Shown here piece by piece: positions 9,514 to 18,690 of a DNA stretch of 64,000 bases. The stretch comes from Vibrio sp. JPW-9-11-11 (GTDB taxonomy: Bacteria > Pseudomonadota > Gammaproteobacteria > Enterobacterales > Vibrionaceae): contig NZ_SZQJ01000003.1 in the NCBI RefSeq assembly GCF_013369335.1, positions 175,052 to 239,051 on the forward strand, in the 5' to 3' direction. The translations under genes were made by a program, and so were the position numbers. Positions within the stretch are counted from its first letter, which is position 1, and each line of letters begins with the position of its first letter. The notes under the pieces were generated by a model, which did not search any database, was not told where the DNA came from, and saw only the letters and a list, made by a program, of their open reading frames with translations.

Positions 9514-10827
9514 GTGAATCAGACTTTAAAACTAACAGATATTATTGCGGTAGGCTTTATGCTTTTCGCTTTCTTTTTAGGTGCAGGTAACATCATTTTT
9601 CCACCTCTCGCGGGTCAACTGGCGGGTGATAATCTGCTTCCTGCGATGACAGGTTTCTTAATCACTGCGGTAGGTCTCCCTCTTATTACTATCGTTGCTA
9701 TTGCAGTGGCTGGTGGTTCTTGGGAACACTTGACTAAAGATCTCCCTAAGCGTGCTGCGATGGTGATGGCGGTACTGATTTTTATCATTATCGGTCCTGC
9801 GTTTGCAGCGCCTCGTACCGGCCTTGTGGCTTACGAAATGGCGGTGAAACCCTTCTTTATTGATGCCGCGCAGTCGCACCTCACCATCTTCTCAATTCTG
9901 TTCTTCGCCGTGGCGATGTTCTTCGCGTGGTCGCAAGGAAAGCTGATTGATGTGATTGGTAAAGTGCTTACGCCAGTGCTATTTATTGGTTTAATCGTGC
10001 TTGCGGTGGCTGTGTTTGTCGACCCACAGGGCGATATGATCGCCGCGCAAGGTGAATACCTCACGCACCCGTTGCAAAAAGGTTTCCTTGAAGGTTACAA
10101 CACCATGGATACATTTGGTTCACTGATGTTTGGTGTGCTGATTGTTGATGCGCTACGCCAAAAAGGCATCACAGAGCAGAAAGCCACCGCCAAATACCTG
10201 ATTAGCGCTGCGTGTATTGCGGCAGCAGGTTTGGCGTTTGTGTACATCTCACTATTTTATTTAGGTGCAACCAGTGCAGCCGTGGCGGCTGGCGCTGATA
10301 ACGGTGGTGTGGTGTTGAGCCTTTACGTTCAGTCACTCTTTGGTCCATACGGTCAAGTTGTACTGTCAGTGATTGTGCTTCTGGCGTGTCTAACCACGGC
10401 AATTGGTCTAATTTCAGCGTGTTCTGACTACTTTAGTTCTCTGACGCCGATCTCTTATAAAGGTTGGGTTATCATCAATGGTGTGGCGTGTGCGGTTGTC
10501 GCAAACGTTGGTCTGTCACAGCTTATCGCTCTATCTGTACCGGTCCTATTTGCGCTCTACCCGGTGGCAATTGCGCTAGTGGCACTGACTTTCCTACGCA
10601 ATAAAATGCCAAACCCTCAAGCGGCCTATCGCGTGGTGATCTTAGTTTCATTACTCTTTGCACTTATTGATGCGGCAAAAGTGGCGGGCGTGGATGTATC
10701 TGCCTTGTCTATGCTGCCTCTGTTTGATATCGGCATGGGGTGGTTGTTGCCTACAGCCGTTGCGATTGTGGCTATGTTCTTTGTTGGTCAAGCTGAGCAA
10801 CCAGAACTGACGCAAGAAAACGCCTAA
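9514..10827 (+). CDS. brnQ: Branched-chain amino acid:sodium/proton symporter
   Basis: An LIVCS-family inner-membrane carrier that imports leucine, isoleucine and valine. The 437-residue protein is almost entirely hydrophobic, with about twelve predicted membrane segments. It opens with the family motif DIIAVGFMLFAFFLGAGN followed by IIFPPLAG. GTG is the start, preceded by AAAGGG. It is a single-gene unit closed by its own terminator. Which of the three substrates dominates cannot be seen. Confidence 0.92.
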   Translation: MNQTLKLTDIIAVGFMLFAFFLGAGNIIFPPLAGQLAGDNLLPAMTGFLITAVGLPLITIVAIAVAGGSWEHLTKDLPKRAAMVMAVLIFIIIGPAFAAPRTGLVAYEMAVKPFFIDAAQSHLTIFSILFFAVAMFFAWSQGKLIDVIGKVLTPVLFIGLIVLAVAVFVDPQGDMIAAQGEYLTHPLQKGFLEGYNTMDTFGSLMFGVLIVDALRQKGITEQKATAKYLISAACIAAAGLAFVYISLFYLGATSAAVAAGADNGGVVLSLYVQSLFGPYGQVVLSVIVLLACLTTAIGLISACSDYFSSLTPISYKGWVIINGVACAVVANVGLSQLIALSVPVLFALYPVAIALVALTFLRNKMPNPQAAYRVVILVSLLFALIDAAKVAGVDVSALSMLPLFDIGMGWLLPTAVAIVAMFFVGQAEQPELTQENA

Positions 10828-10846
10828 TCTAGCGATCAATTGAGTG

Positions 10847-10888
10847 AAAAAATCCCCGGGTACGCAAGGCGTAACCGGGGATTTTTTA
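10847..10888 (+). terminator. Terminator after brnQ
   Basis: AAAAAATCCCCGGGTACGC pairs with GCGTAACCGGGGATTTTTT, a long GC-rich stem with a U run. Confidence 0.9.
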
Positions 10889-10988
10889 TTGTTTGAGTTT
10901 TTAGTCGTCATTAAAAAATTCCTGTATCTTCGTCACACTTTTCAGTACAATTCTGCGGTTAAATTCTACTCATAAATGTTGAGCAAAC

Positions 10989-12087
10989 ATGTTTGAAATC
11001 AATCCTATTAAAAACCGCCTAAAGGACGTGTCTGAGCGCACTAATGTCCTGAGGGGGTACCTTTGACTATGACGCCAAACAAGAGCGTCTAGAAGAAGTC
11101 AACGCAGAACTGGAACAGCCCGATGTATGGAACGAGCCAGAGCGCGCTCAAGCGCTAGGTAAAGAACGTTCTTCTCTAGAAGCGGTTGTTGAAACCATTG
11201 ATCAGCTGGAGCAAGGCGTCGAAGACGTTGAAGGTCTACTCGAACTTGCTGTAGAAGAACAAGATCAAGAAACCTTCGATGAAATCGAGCCAGAACTCGC
11301 TGAGCTTGAAGCAAAGCTAGAGCAGCTTGAGTTCCGTCGTATGTTTGCCGGTGACCACGACTCGTCAGACTGCTACATCGACCTGCAATCAGGTTCGGGT
11401 GGTACCGAAGCGCAAGATTGGACGTCTATGATGCTACGCATGTATTTGCGTTGGGCGGAAGCCAAAGGCTTCAAGACCGAAGTGATCGAAGTGTCTGAAG
11501 GTGAAGTGGCAGGTCTAAAAGGGGCTACCGTTAAGATCTCTGGCGAATATGCTTACGGTTGGTTGCGCACGGAAACGGGTGTACACCGCCTGGTACGCAA
11601 ATCACCGTTTGATTCCAGTGGTCGTCGCCACACCTCATTTGCTTCTGCGTTTATTTATCCAGAGATTGATGACAACATTCAGATCGACATTAACCCGTCT
11701 GATTTACGTATTGACGTATACCGCGCGTCAGGCGCTGGTGGTCAGCACGTCAATACCACAGAGTCTGCGGTACGTATTACCCACGTTCCGACCAATACTG
11801 TGGTGCAATGTCAGAATGATCGCTCTCAGCATAAAAACAAAGATCAAGCGATGAAGCAACTGCGCGCAAAACTGTTTGAACTTGAGATTCAAAAACAGAA
11901 TGCGGAAAAGCAGGCCAACGAAGATGCCAAGTCTGACATCGGTTGGGGGAGCCAGATCCGTTCTTACGTGCTGGACGACTCACGAATCAAAGACCTACGT
12001 ACTGGCGTTGAAAACCGCAATACGCAAGCGGTTCTTGACGGCGACTTAGACAAATTTATCGAAGCTAGCCTGAAATCAGGTCTTTAA
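10989..12087 (+). CDS. prfB: Peptide chain release factor 2 with programmed +1 frameshift
   Basis: RF2 recognises UGA and UAA. The first 25 codons start at ATG 10989 and run into an in-frame UGA at 11064-11066. The classical frameshift signal is all there: an internal Shine-Dalgarno AGGGGG at 11052-11057, then CTT TGA C. Skipping T 11064 resumes at GAC 11065 and reads to the stop at 12087, giving 365 residues, the family length. The stop-codon reader SPF motif ([16 protein letters not shown]) and the catalytic GGQ ([10 protein letters not shown]) are intact. This is the known autoregulation: low RF2 favours the shift. lysS follows after 41 bp, as in E. coli. Confidence 0.97.
11052..11067 (+). 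promoter_or_regulatory. prfB: Programmed +1 ribosomal frameshift site of prfB
   Basis: AGGGGG acts as an internal anti-16S pairing site three bases before the slippery CTT, followed by the TGA C stop context. The arrangement matches E. coli prfB. Confidence 0.96.
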
Positions 12088-12128
12088 GCTTTTCACCGAC
12101 ACTCAAATCGAAACAGGATACATCGAAA

Positions 12129-13661
12129 ATGACTGATGCTGTTCAAAACGACAACGCACAAGAAGGCTTTTCACCTGAAGAAAACAAGTTAATTGCAGAA
12201 CGCCGCGCGAAACTAGACGAAATTCGTAAGAGCTGTAAAGCAAACGGCCACCCAAACGACTTCCGTCGTGACGCGCTAGCGGGCGATCTGCAAAAAGAGT
12301 TCGGTGATAAGACTAAGGAAGAGCTAGAAGCGCTGAACCACGTTGTGGCGATCGCTGGTCGTATCATGGCGAAACGTGGTCCTTTCCTAGTGATCCAAGA
12401 GACTTCTGGACGTATTCAAGCGTACGCTGCGAAAGATGTACAGAAAGCACTAAAAGAGAAATACCAAGGTCTCGACATCGGTGACATCATCGGTGTAAAA
12501 GGCGCGCTGCATAAGTCGGGTAAAGGCGATCTATACGTCAACATGGAAGAGTACGAGCTGCTAACCAAAGCACTACGTCCTCTACCTGAAAAATTCCACG
12601 GCCTGACTGACCAGGAAATGCGTTACCGTCAGCGTTACGTCGACCTGATTGTGAACGAAGATTCACGTCAAGCGTTCATCATTCGCTCTAAATTGGTTTC
12701 TTCAATTCGTAACTTTATGAGCTCAAAAGGCTATCTAGAAGTTGAAACGCCAATGATGCACGTGATCCCTGGTGGCGCGACGGCTCGTCCATTCATCACG
12801 CACCACAATGCACTAGACATCGACATGTACCTACGTGTTGCTCCCGAGCTATACCTGAAGCGCCTGGTTGTGGGTGGTTTTGACCGTGTGTTCGAGATCA
12901 ACCGTAACTTCCGTAACGAAGGTTTGTCTCCTCGTCACAACCCAGAATTCACTATGATGGAATTCTACCAAGCTTACGCGGACTACAAAGATCTGATGGA
13001 TCTGACTGAAGAGATGCTAAGCACAGTGGCGATGGATGTTCTAGGTTCAACCTCTATGCCTTACGGCGAAGAGACGGTTGAGTTTGGCGGTACTTACGCG
13101 CGTATGAGCATGTTTGAAGCGATCAAACACTACAACCCTGAACACGCAGAAATCCAAGCGTTGACGGAAGCGGATCTACAAGACCGTGAAAAGATGGTCG
13201 CGATTGCGAAATCAGTTCACGTTGAAGTGGAACCATTCTGGACATGTGGTCAGCTATTAGAAGAGATCTTCGGCGAAACGGCTGAACCTCAACTGATTCA
13301 ACCAACCTTCATCACTGGCTACCCAGCGGACATTTCTCCGCTAGCGCGTCGCAGCGATGACAACCCATTCTTCACCGACCGTTTCGAGTTCTTTATTGGT
13401 GGTCGTGAAGTGGCGAATGGTTTCTCTGAGCTTAATGATGCAGAAGACCAAGACGCACGCTTTAAAGCGCAAGTTGACGCGAAAGACGCAGGTGATGACG
13501 AAGCGATGTACTACGATGCAGACTACATCGCGGCACTAGAGCACGGCCTTCCGCCGACAGCGGGCCAAGGTATCGGCATCGACCGTCTAGCGATGCTGTT
13601 TACTAACACGCACACGATTCGTGACGTTATTCTATTCCCAGCGATGCGTCCGCAAGCTTAA
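12129..13661 (+). CDS. lysS: Lysyl-tRNA synthetase, class II
   Basis: Charges tRNA(Lys) with lysine in the cytoplasm. The 510-residue protein has an N-terminal OB-fold anticodon-binding domain (about residues 60-160) and a class II catalytic core with motif 2 ([20 protein letters not shown]) and motif 3 ([10 protein letters not shown]) near the C terminus. It forms a prfB-lysS unit with a 41-bp gap. A terminator follows at once. Confidence 0.97.
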   Translation: MTDAVQNDNAQEGFSPEENKLIAERRAKLDEIRKSCKANGHPNDFRRDALAGDLQKEFGDKTKEELEALNHVVAIAGRIMAKRGPFLVIQETSGRIQAYAAKDVQKALKEKYQGLDIGDIIGVKGALHKSGKGDLYVNMEEYELLTKALRPLPEKFHGLTDQEMRYRQRYVDLIVNEDSRQAFIIRSKLVSSIRNFMSSKGYLEVETPMMHVIPGGATARPFITHHNALDIDMYLRVAPELYLKRLVVGGFDRVFEINRNFRNEGLSPRHNPEFTMMEFYQAYADYKDLMDLTEEMLSTVAMDVLGSTSMPYGEETVEFGGTYARMSMFEAIKHYNPEHAEIQALTEADLQDREKMVAIAKSVHVEVEPFWTCGQLLEEIFGETAEPQLIQPTFITGYPADISPLARRSDDNPFFTDRFEFFIGGREVANGFSELNDAEDQDARFKAQVDAKDAGDDEAMYYDADYIAALEHGLPPTAGQGIGIDRLAMLFTNTHTIRDVILFPAMRPQA

Positions 13662-13686
13662 GCGCCAAATTAAACGCGTGTAATAC

Positions 13687-13712
13687 AAAGCCATCTTCGG
13701 ATGGCTTTTTTG
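13687..13712 (+). terminator. Terminator after lysS
   Basis: AAAGCCATC TTCG GATGGCTTTTTT: 9-bp stem, stable TTCG tetraloop, U run. Confidence 0.92.
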
Positions 13713-13885
13713 TGTCTGTTATTAAATAAACCTCTTTCTTAGCTTGTTTTGGTGATTTGCGCTGGAAAATGTTTATAGAATTCTGTTTTGTATCGACTAT
13801 GTAGTGCGATATCTGCCGCAAAAAGTCTTGTCGACTTTGCGCTAACATTTTGAAAAAAGGCCTTTCCGTCACTAGTCTTATTATT

Positions 13886-13916
13886 GAGACAGACTCTTGG
13901 GCCTAGTCTCTATAAT
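13886..13916 (+). promoter_or_regulatory. Candidate vpsR promoter with inverted repeat
   Basis: A perfect TATAAT (13911-13916) lies 72 bp before vpsR. Directly upstream is a GAGAC ... GTCTC pair (13886-13890 and 13906-13910), with a second inverted pair AGACT / AGTCT inside it. The best -35 match, TTGAGA at 13884, is 21 bp away, which is too far for optimal spacing and suggests activator help or a poor -35. The rest of the 326-bp lysS-vpsR spacer shows only the lysS terminator. Confidence 0.4.
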
Positions 13917-13987
13917 GTAACCACATCACGGAGACTAAGCCTTTCTGTGGACAGTATTTGTATTATCAATAATAAGGAACAAGCTTC

Positions 13988-15322
13988 ATGGGTAGTCAAT
14001 TCCGAATGGATTCCGTTCCGGGTTCTTTGGTTGTCGTGGGCGGAACTTACGAGCCCTGGCTGTCTGTACTTGAGCAGGTTGGTTGGCGATGTACTCAATG
14101 TGGCGATTTACGTAAAGCAGATGCGTTATTTACGGAAACCGGACCTTGTATCGGTATTGTCGACCTAAGCCATGATGAGTTCAGTCTCAACGGTATTGCT
14201 AACTTGGTGAGTAAGCATAAGCAAGTTCGCTGGCTCGCCTTTATTCGAGAGTCTCAACTAAGCTCGGATACCATTTGCCAGTTCATCGTTAACTTTTGTA
14301 TCGACTTCTTCACCGCACCAATTCCAGATGCTCAGCTACTCAGCACCATTGGTCATCAGTTGGGGATGCTCAAACTGGAGAAGAAAGTGTGGCCTCATTA
14401 CGGTAACCAGAGCGATATGGGGTTGATTGGGGATTCTATTCCGCTTAAACGTCTCCGTGATCAAATTAAACGTATTGGTCCAACCGATGTCAGTATTCTT
14501 ATTTACGGGGAAAGTGGCACGGGCAAAGAGACCGTCGCGCGCGCGGTTCATCGAACCTCTGCTCGGGCCAACAAAGAGTTTATTTCGGTGAACTGTCGCG
14601 CCATGTCTGAACGTCGAATTGAAAGCGATCTGTTTGGCATCAATCGTGAAGATCACGGTGAAGCATCGATTCTAGAGAAAGCTGACGGTGGTACCATCTT
14701 ACTCAACGACATTTTAACGTTACCTAAATCGCAGCAGTACAACTTACTCCGTTTCCTTCAAGAAGGTACGGTGGACACCGCAAGTGGACGCAAAGAGGTA
14801 GATGTTAGGGTATTGGCGGCCAACTCAGCCGATATTGAGAAGGCACTGATAGACGGCGATTTCAATGAGGAGTTATACCATTACATCAATGTGTTGCGCA
14901 TAAGTGTCCCTAGCTTAAAAGAGCGTGCGGGTGATGTCGCGATATTAGCGCGCCACTTTTTACAGGAGTACTCTAAAGAGTACAACGCACAGGCGCGTAG
15001 TTTTACTGAAGAAGCCAGCCGGGCGCTGACACGATATCACTGGCCAGGTAATGTTCGTGAACTGATGAATCAGATTAAACGTGTAGTGTTAATGTCGGAT
15101 ACCGTCATGCTCGATGAATGCCATCTCGATCTACCCAAGCGCAGTGACAATCGCCGTAGCCTGAAAAGCATTCGTGAACGCAGTGAGCGAGATGCTCTGT
15201 TACTCGTCCTTGAGTCGCATTCTGGCCAAGTATCGATGGCGGCCAAAGAACTCGGTGTATCGCGTGCAACTATGTATCGTTTATTAAACAAACATAACTT
15301 GATCTCAGATATCCCAGCCTAA
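13988..15322 (+). CDS. vpsR: Biofilm master regulator VpsR (NtrC-like, cyclic di-GMP responsive)
   Basis: Activates vps and other biofilm genes in V. cholerae together with cyclic di-GMP. Of 444 residues, the N-terminal third is a receiver-like domain whose aspartate falls at position 59 (IVDLSHDEF), matching the V. cholerae phosphorylation site. An AAA+ core follows with Walker A GESGTGKE near 174-181. The C-terminal Fis-type helix-turn-helix includes SMAAKELGVSRATMYRLL. The sigma-54 contact loop GAFTGA is missing: after LFG the sequence runs INREDHGEASILEKADGG. The Walker B acidic pair reads ND where the family has DE. This agrees with reports that VpsR works with sigma-70. It is a single gene between lysS and the DUF1127 region. 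Confidence 0.95.
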   Translation: MGSQFRMDSVPGSLVVVGGTYEPWLSVLEQVGWRCTQCGDLRKADALFTETGPCIGIVDLSHDEFSLNGIANLVSKHKQVRWLAFIRESQLSSDTICQFIVNFCIDFFTAPIPDAQLLSTIGHQLGMLKLEKKVWPHYGNQSDMGLIGDSIPLKRLRDQIKRIGPTDVSILIYGESGTGKETVARAVHRTSARANKEFISVNCRAMSERRIESDLFGINREDHGEASILEKADGGTILLNDILTLPKSQQYNLLRFLQEGTVDTASGRKEVDVRVLAANSADIEKALIDGDFNEELYHYINVLRISVPSLKERAGDVAILARHFLQEYSKEYNAQARSFTEEASRALTRYHWPGNVRELMNQIKRVVLMSDTVMLDECHLDLPKRSDNRRSLKSIRERSERDALLLVLESHSGQVSMAAKELGVSRATMYRLLNKHNLISDIPA

Positions 15323-15340
15323 TTCATTGTTTTGTCAATT

Positions 15341-15374
15341 AAAAAAGCCGCAACTCTTGTGTTGTGGCTTTTTT
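15341..15374 (+). terminator. Terminator after vpsR
   Basis: AAAAAAGCCGCAAC ... GTTGTGGCTTTTTT hairpin with U run directly after the vpsR stop. Confidence 0.9.
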
Positions 15375-15475
15375 GTTTTTAAAAATTATTCACCAGTAAC
15401 AACTTATAACCAGGGTGAATATCTTATTTCTTTTGTGCTTAGCGCCATCTTCGCAGAGTATCAGGTTGTTTTGCG

Positions 15476-15522
15476 CCATTTTGTGACAAAACGGTTGAAT
15501 TACTCGCTGTCGCGGTTAGAAT
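15476..15522 (+). promoter_or_regulatory. Sigma-70 promoter with overlapping palindrome upstream of the 39-codon ORF
   Basis: TTGAAT (15495-15500) and TAGAAT (15517-15522) are 16 bp apart, a good sigma-70 match. The 19-bp near-palindrome CCATTTTGT G ACAAAACGG (15476-15494, one mismatch pair) abuts the -35 and could be an operator. Confidence 0.5.
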
Positions 15523-15588
15523 TTAACCATGAGCTCAGGCTCATACACACTTAACTTTGGATTAATTACATTAGCTAGGAGGCGCACA

Positions 15589-15708
15589 ATGAACCATTTT
15601 ACTGTTCAAACCACTGTTTGCGCTTCTGATGATCGTTGCATCATGGCTTTGGCTGCCTTTATCGCCACTCCCGCCATCTTTGATCGCAAGCTAAACAAAT
15701 CAATGTAA
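15589..15708 (+). CDS. Small ORF, 39 residues, unknown function
   Basis: An ATG follows the strong ribosome binding site TAGGAGG at 8-bp spacing, and a good sigma-70 promoter lies upstream. The product (39 residues) contains two cysteines, CASDDRC, near residues 11-17, then a short hydrophobic stretch IMALAAFIATPAIF and a basic end DRKLNKSM. I recognise no family. It could be a membrane-associated micropeptide or a leader for the downstream DUF1127 gene. Support is the translation signals, not homology. Confidence 0.5.
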   Translation: MNHFTVQTTVCASDDRCIMALAAFIATPAIFDRKLNKSM

Positions 15709-15730
15709 TTAGTCCGTAATCAATCCTTTA

Positions 15731-15760
15731 TTAATTGGCTGCGGAAAAGCAGCGAATTAA
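15731..15760 (+). repeat. Hairpin between the small ORF and the DUF1127 gene
   Basis: TTAATTGGCTGC and GCAGCGAATTAA pair over 11 of 12 positions around GGAAAA. There is no U run after it, so it looks like an mRNA processing or stabilising structure more than a terminator. Confidence 0.5.
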
Positions 15761-15827
15761 CTATGTCTGATTGCCACACTTAGATTCGTTGTCTTTTTCC
15801 AGCCTTATACTCAACTGGAGAAAACTC

Positions 15828-16079
15828 ATGAGTCATTCTGTTTACCTAAAACTTGCCACACTACTCGTTAAAGCTGACCTACGTCGAGAGGATCGACAAT
15901 GGAAACGTAAAGTGCGACGCAGTGGCTATGATATTCCTTGGCACAATACTCATCTTTTGAAAGATATTGGTCTTGAACAAGATGGTCGACCAATTGGAAT
16001 CTCAGAGCCTGATAGCGTGAAAGCTGAGCGTCGCATACGTCATCTTCGTCGTGTTTTAAGTGCGCGAATACCGACGTAA
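15828..16079 (+). CDS. DUF1127 (YjiS-like) small basic protein
   Basis: An 83-residue protein rich in arginine and lysine. The section WKRKVRRSG followed by HLLKDIGLEQDGRPI matches the DUF1127 pattern of an arginine-rich helix and a (D/K)IGL motif. The frame is open from 15771, but CTGGAG before ATG 15828 and the family pattern favour the later start. DUF1127 proteins are small and often stress- or phosphate-linked, with RNA binding shown for some; no exact role can be given here. It lies 119 bp after the 39-codon ORF and may share its transcript. Confidence 0.75.
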   Translation: MSHSVYLKLATLLVKADLRREDRQWKRKVRRSGYDIPWHNTHLLKDIGLEQDGRPIGISEPDSVKAERRIRHLRRVLSARIPT

Positions 16080-16083
16080 TCAA

Positions 16084-16117
16084 AAGGGGCAGGTTGCTTC
16101 ACCTGCCCCGATCTCTT
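16084..16117. terminator. Terminator between DUF1127 gene and tas
   Basis: GGGGCAGGT TGCTTC ACCTGCCCC with downstream ATCTCTTTT on the plus strand and CCTTTTG on the minus strand, serving two convergent genes. Confidence 0.8.
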
Positions 16118-17152
16118 TTATGGACAAGGATTGGAGTAAGTCGTCCCAATCTCTTGAATACCTTGAAGTAACTCATCTGACAACACGACATCTAAACTAT
16201 CAATATTGGCTTTGAGCTGGTCTAAATTTGTCGCCCCAATGATGTTGGCGGCGACAAACGGACGTTGGTTAACAAAGGCTAAGGCCATTTGAGCAGGATC
16301 AAGGCCATGCTCTTGCGCCAGTTGGACATACGCTTTGGTGGCTTGCTCGCCTTGCGGAGTAAAGTAGCGCACAAAGCGTTCAAACAGCGAACACCTAGCG
16401 CCTTTAGGTCTTTCTCCATTCAAATATTTACCACTCAAACAGCCAAAGGCTAGCGGCGAGTATGCCAGCAGCTGTACGCCTTCATAATGGCTGATCTCTG
16501 ACAGTCCCACTTCAAAACTGCGATTGAGTAGGTTGTAGGGGTTTTGAATCGAGACGATGCGTGGAAGGTCGTGTTTTTCCGCTAAGCGCAGTAGCGACAT
16601 CACTCCCCACGGTGTTTCGTTAGACACACCAATGTAACGTACTTTTCCCGCTTTGATCAGTTCCGATAAGGCTTCAAGCGTTTCAATTAATGTCACCTCT
16701 TGCTGTTCATCCGGATAAGGATAATTGAGTTGACCAAAACAGTTGGTTTGACGCTGTGGCCAGTGTAACTGGTAAAGGTCGATGTAATCGGTTTGTAATC
16801 GCTGCAAGCTCGCATCAATCGCCACATGAATATTGCGTCGATCTAAGCTCATATTGTCTCGAATATAGGGGACGTTACGCGGGCCGGCGATCTTTGTCGC
16901 AAGCACGACCTTTTCTCGCTTCCCCGACTGAGCTAACCAATTACCAATATATTGCTCAGTGAGACCTTGGGTTTGTGCTTTAGGTGGAACTGGGTACATT
17001 TCCGCGGTGTCGATGAAATTGACGCCTCGTTCCAGGGCATAATCCAACTGACTGAAAGCTTGTTGCTCCGTGTTTTGTTCACCAAATGTCATGGTGCCAA
17101 GACAGATCTTACTCACTTCCAATGTTGAATGAGGTAACTTGTTGTATTGCAT
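16118..17152 (-). CDS. tas: Aldo/keto reductase, Tas family
   Basis: NADP(H)-dependent aldo/keto reductase; E. coli Tas suppresses tyrosine auxotrophy in starving cells but its natural substrate is unclear. The 344 residues from MQYNKLPHSTLEVS match E. coli Tas along the whole length, with the active-site region NFIDTAEMYPVPP, HWPQRQTNCFG and IGVSNETPWGV. I chose ATG 17152 because the family begins there and GGAAG lies just upstream; the frame is open to 17287, but that extension looks like leader DNA. The E. coli neighbourhood mutH-tas is kept, with one small gene between. Confidence 0.92.
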   Translation of the reverse strand: MQYNKLPHSTLEVSKICLGTMTFGEQNTEQQAFSQLDYALERGVNFIDTAEMYPVPPKAQTQGLTEQYIGNWLAQSGKREKVVLATKIAGPRNVPYIRDNMSLDRRNIHVAIDASLQRLQTDYIDLYQLHWPQRQTNCFGQLNYPYPDEQQEVTLIETLEALSELIKAGKVRYIGVSNETPWGVMSLLRLAEKHDLPRIVSIQNPYNLLNRSFEVGLSEISHYEGVQLLAYSPLAFGCLSGKYLNGERPKGARCSLFERFVRYFTPQGEQATKAYVQLAQEHGLDPAQMALAFVNQRPFVAANIIGATNLDQLKANIDSLDVVLSDELLQGIQEIGTTYSNPCP

Positions 17153-17281
17153 CGATCTTCCTTGTCGTAACGATTCAAGTGATCTCACTATAGGGGATTT
17201 GAGTAGGATAAGAAAAGAGTGTGATGCGACAAATTCGCAAAATGCGTGTTGTTGTCTAATACTCAGTAGTGGAGGTGAGTT

Positions 17282-17593
17282 ATGCAAAAACGTCAGTTAG
17301 ACAAATGGATTCATGGCCAACACAAAGAGAGTTACCAGCCACCCAAAGTGTTCGTCATTGGGTGTTCAGACCTTTCGCAATATATGTTAGCCGTGGAGTA
17401 CAAACATCAACTCGAGCCAATACGCGTTGACGATGAACCTGTGCACTTTGATTCTTTAGACCAAGTCAAAGCGGAGTTACAGCGCTTAGGGGTCGAGCGT
17501 GCCTATTTAAGGCTGCACAACGCCTATGATGAATGTGGTGAGACCGAAGGGCCTATGTATCAGGATTTAGAAATACCTGTCACTACCCATTAA
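17282..17593 (+). CDS. DUF6482-like small protein
   Basis: A 103-residue acidic protein ([13 protein letters not shown] ...) with GGAGGTGAGTT before the ATG. It carries a compact alpha/beta-looking pattern ([18 protein letters not shown]) and the C-terminal [12 protein letters not shown] section seen in short Vibrio and Pseudomonas proteins of this type. Function is unknown. Its last 4 bp overlap the 3' end of mutH on the other strand. The family name is from memory; the ORF itself is well supported. Confidence 0.7.
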   Translation: MQKRQLDKWIHGQHKESYQPPKVFVIGCSDLSQYMLAVEYKHQLEPIRVDDEPVHFDSLDQVKAELQRLGVERAYLRLHNAYDECGETEGPMYQDLEIPVTTH

Positions 17594-18255
17594 ATAAAGT
17601 TTTGTTCTAATATTTGCGCTGTGAACTGAGTTCTGAGATAGAAACCTCTAGGCAGCGTTTTTATTGGCTTGCCACTGGCCCCGTAAGCTTCTGTGAGCAC
17701 ACGGCCGTTGGCGGCTTTTGGCCTTAATTGTAGTACTTCACCATGTCGCGCGTTGATCTGTTCTACTCGGCCTAACACGATCATTTCCATTAACTCTTCC
17801 CAATCGGCTTTGAGTTGCGATTCTTGGGCTTCACTCGGTGACCAGATAAGAGGCGACCCCACACGCCGCTCCGCTAAAGGTATTTCACGTTCTCCTTCTA
17901 CCGGAACCCATAATACGCGGGATAGCTTGTTGCGCACATGGCTGGTTTGCCACGTTAAGCCGTGGACACCAATTAAAGGGGCGACGCAGACAAACGTCGT
18001 TTCCAGTGGTTTGCCAGTGTAATTAATAGGGATCGTTTTCAGTTCAATGCCGAGTTGATCGAAGTCTTGCTGAGGCTTGCTACCCGCCGTTGCACCTAGG
18101 TGCCACTCAAGCAATTGTCCAACCCAGCCTTTGTCGCGGCGTAAATCGGCAGGCACCTGAATGCCCGCTTCATCTGCCAACTCTTGGAAACGGATACCAG
18201 CAATATCGGTTGCGCGCGCCAGTAGCTCTTGTTCTGATTGAGGTTCGCTTTTCAT
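17590..18255 (-). CDS. mutH: DNA mismatch repair endonuclease MutH
   Basis: Nicks the unmethylated strand at hemimethylated GATC sites after MutS/MutL signalling. The 221 residues include the catalytic D...ExK pattern ([14 protein letters not shown], near residues 83-96) and the [10 protein letters not shown] and [13 protein letters not shown] stretches shared with E. coli MutH. Its presence implies Dam-directed repair, as expected for Vibrio. Transcribed away from rppH across a 617-bp spacer. Confidence 0.96.
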   Translation of the reverse strand: MKSEPQSEQELLARATDIAGIRFQELADEAGIQVPADLRRDKGWVGQLLEWHLGATAGSKPQQDFDQLGIELKTIPINYTGKPLETTFVCVAPLIGVHGLTWQTSHVRNKLSRVLWVPVEGEREIPLAERRVGSPLIWSPSEAQESQLKADWEELMEMIVLGRVEQINARHGEVLQLRPKAANGRVLTEAYGASGKPIKTLPRGFYLRTQFTAQILEQNFI

Positions 18256-18359
18256 GCTCTGTGATTCATCTTAGTCCGAGCTCTATTGTAACGGAACTGG
18301 GGTAAATATCGACTGGAGGGATTTTGATCATAGTGGAGAAAAGATCATCAACTTTTGAC

Positions 18360-18368
18360 TTATCCACA
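18360..18368 (+). promoter_or_regulatory. DnaA box TTATCCACA
   Basis: Exact match to the strongest E. coli DnaA box sequence. Confidence 0.6.
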
Positions 18369-18478
18369 GATTGATGCGGAGTTAAGACAAATAAATCTCA
18401 ATATGTATGAATAAACAGGGTTTTTGGGTGAGAAAATGGTTTGATTTTTATGATTTAGGCGTTTTTCTGATAGTGCTG

Positions 18479-18487
18479 TGTGGATAA
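18479..18487 (-). promoter_or_regulatory. DnaA box (TGTGGATAA on plus strand)
   Basis: Exact match to TTATCCACA on the minus strand, facing the box at 18360. Confidence 0.6.
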
Positions 18488-18681
18488 ATGCTTGCCTGGT
18501 GGATCTTTGACCGATCTGTGTTAGTGGTTGGTTTTGATCTTAATTTGATTTCTCTAGAACTAGATTGAAGATTTAAAGTTATGATTTTTATGTAATTAAT
18601 AAATTTTTTTGTTTCTCGGTACTATTGAGTTAACCAGTGTTGCGGTAAAATTGATCAGTTGCCCGATGATTCTTCACATAG

Positions 18682-18690
18682 TTATGCACA
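18682..18690 (+). promoter_or_regulatory. DnaA box TTATGCACA
   Basis: Matches the relaxed consensus TTWTNCACA. Confidence 0.5.

Noticed and set aside
13627..13872. 81-codon reading frame on the minus strand downstream of lysS
   Set aside because: It runs over the lysS terminator and vpsR upstream region, lacks a ribosome site and resembles no known protein.
15327..15554. 75-codon reading frame after vpsR
   Set aside because: It reads through the vpsR terminator and the promoter region, with low-complexity composition and no ribosome binding site.
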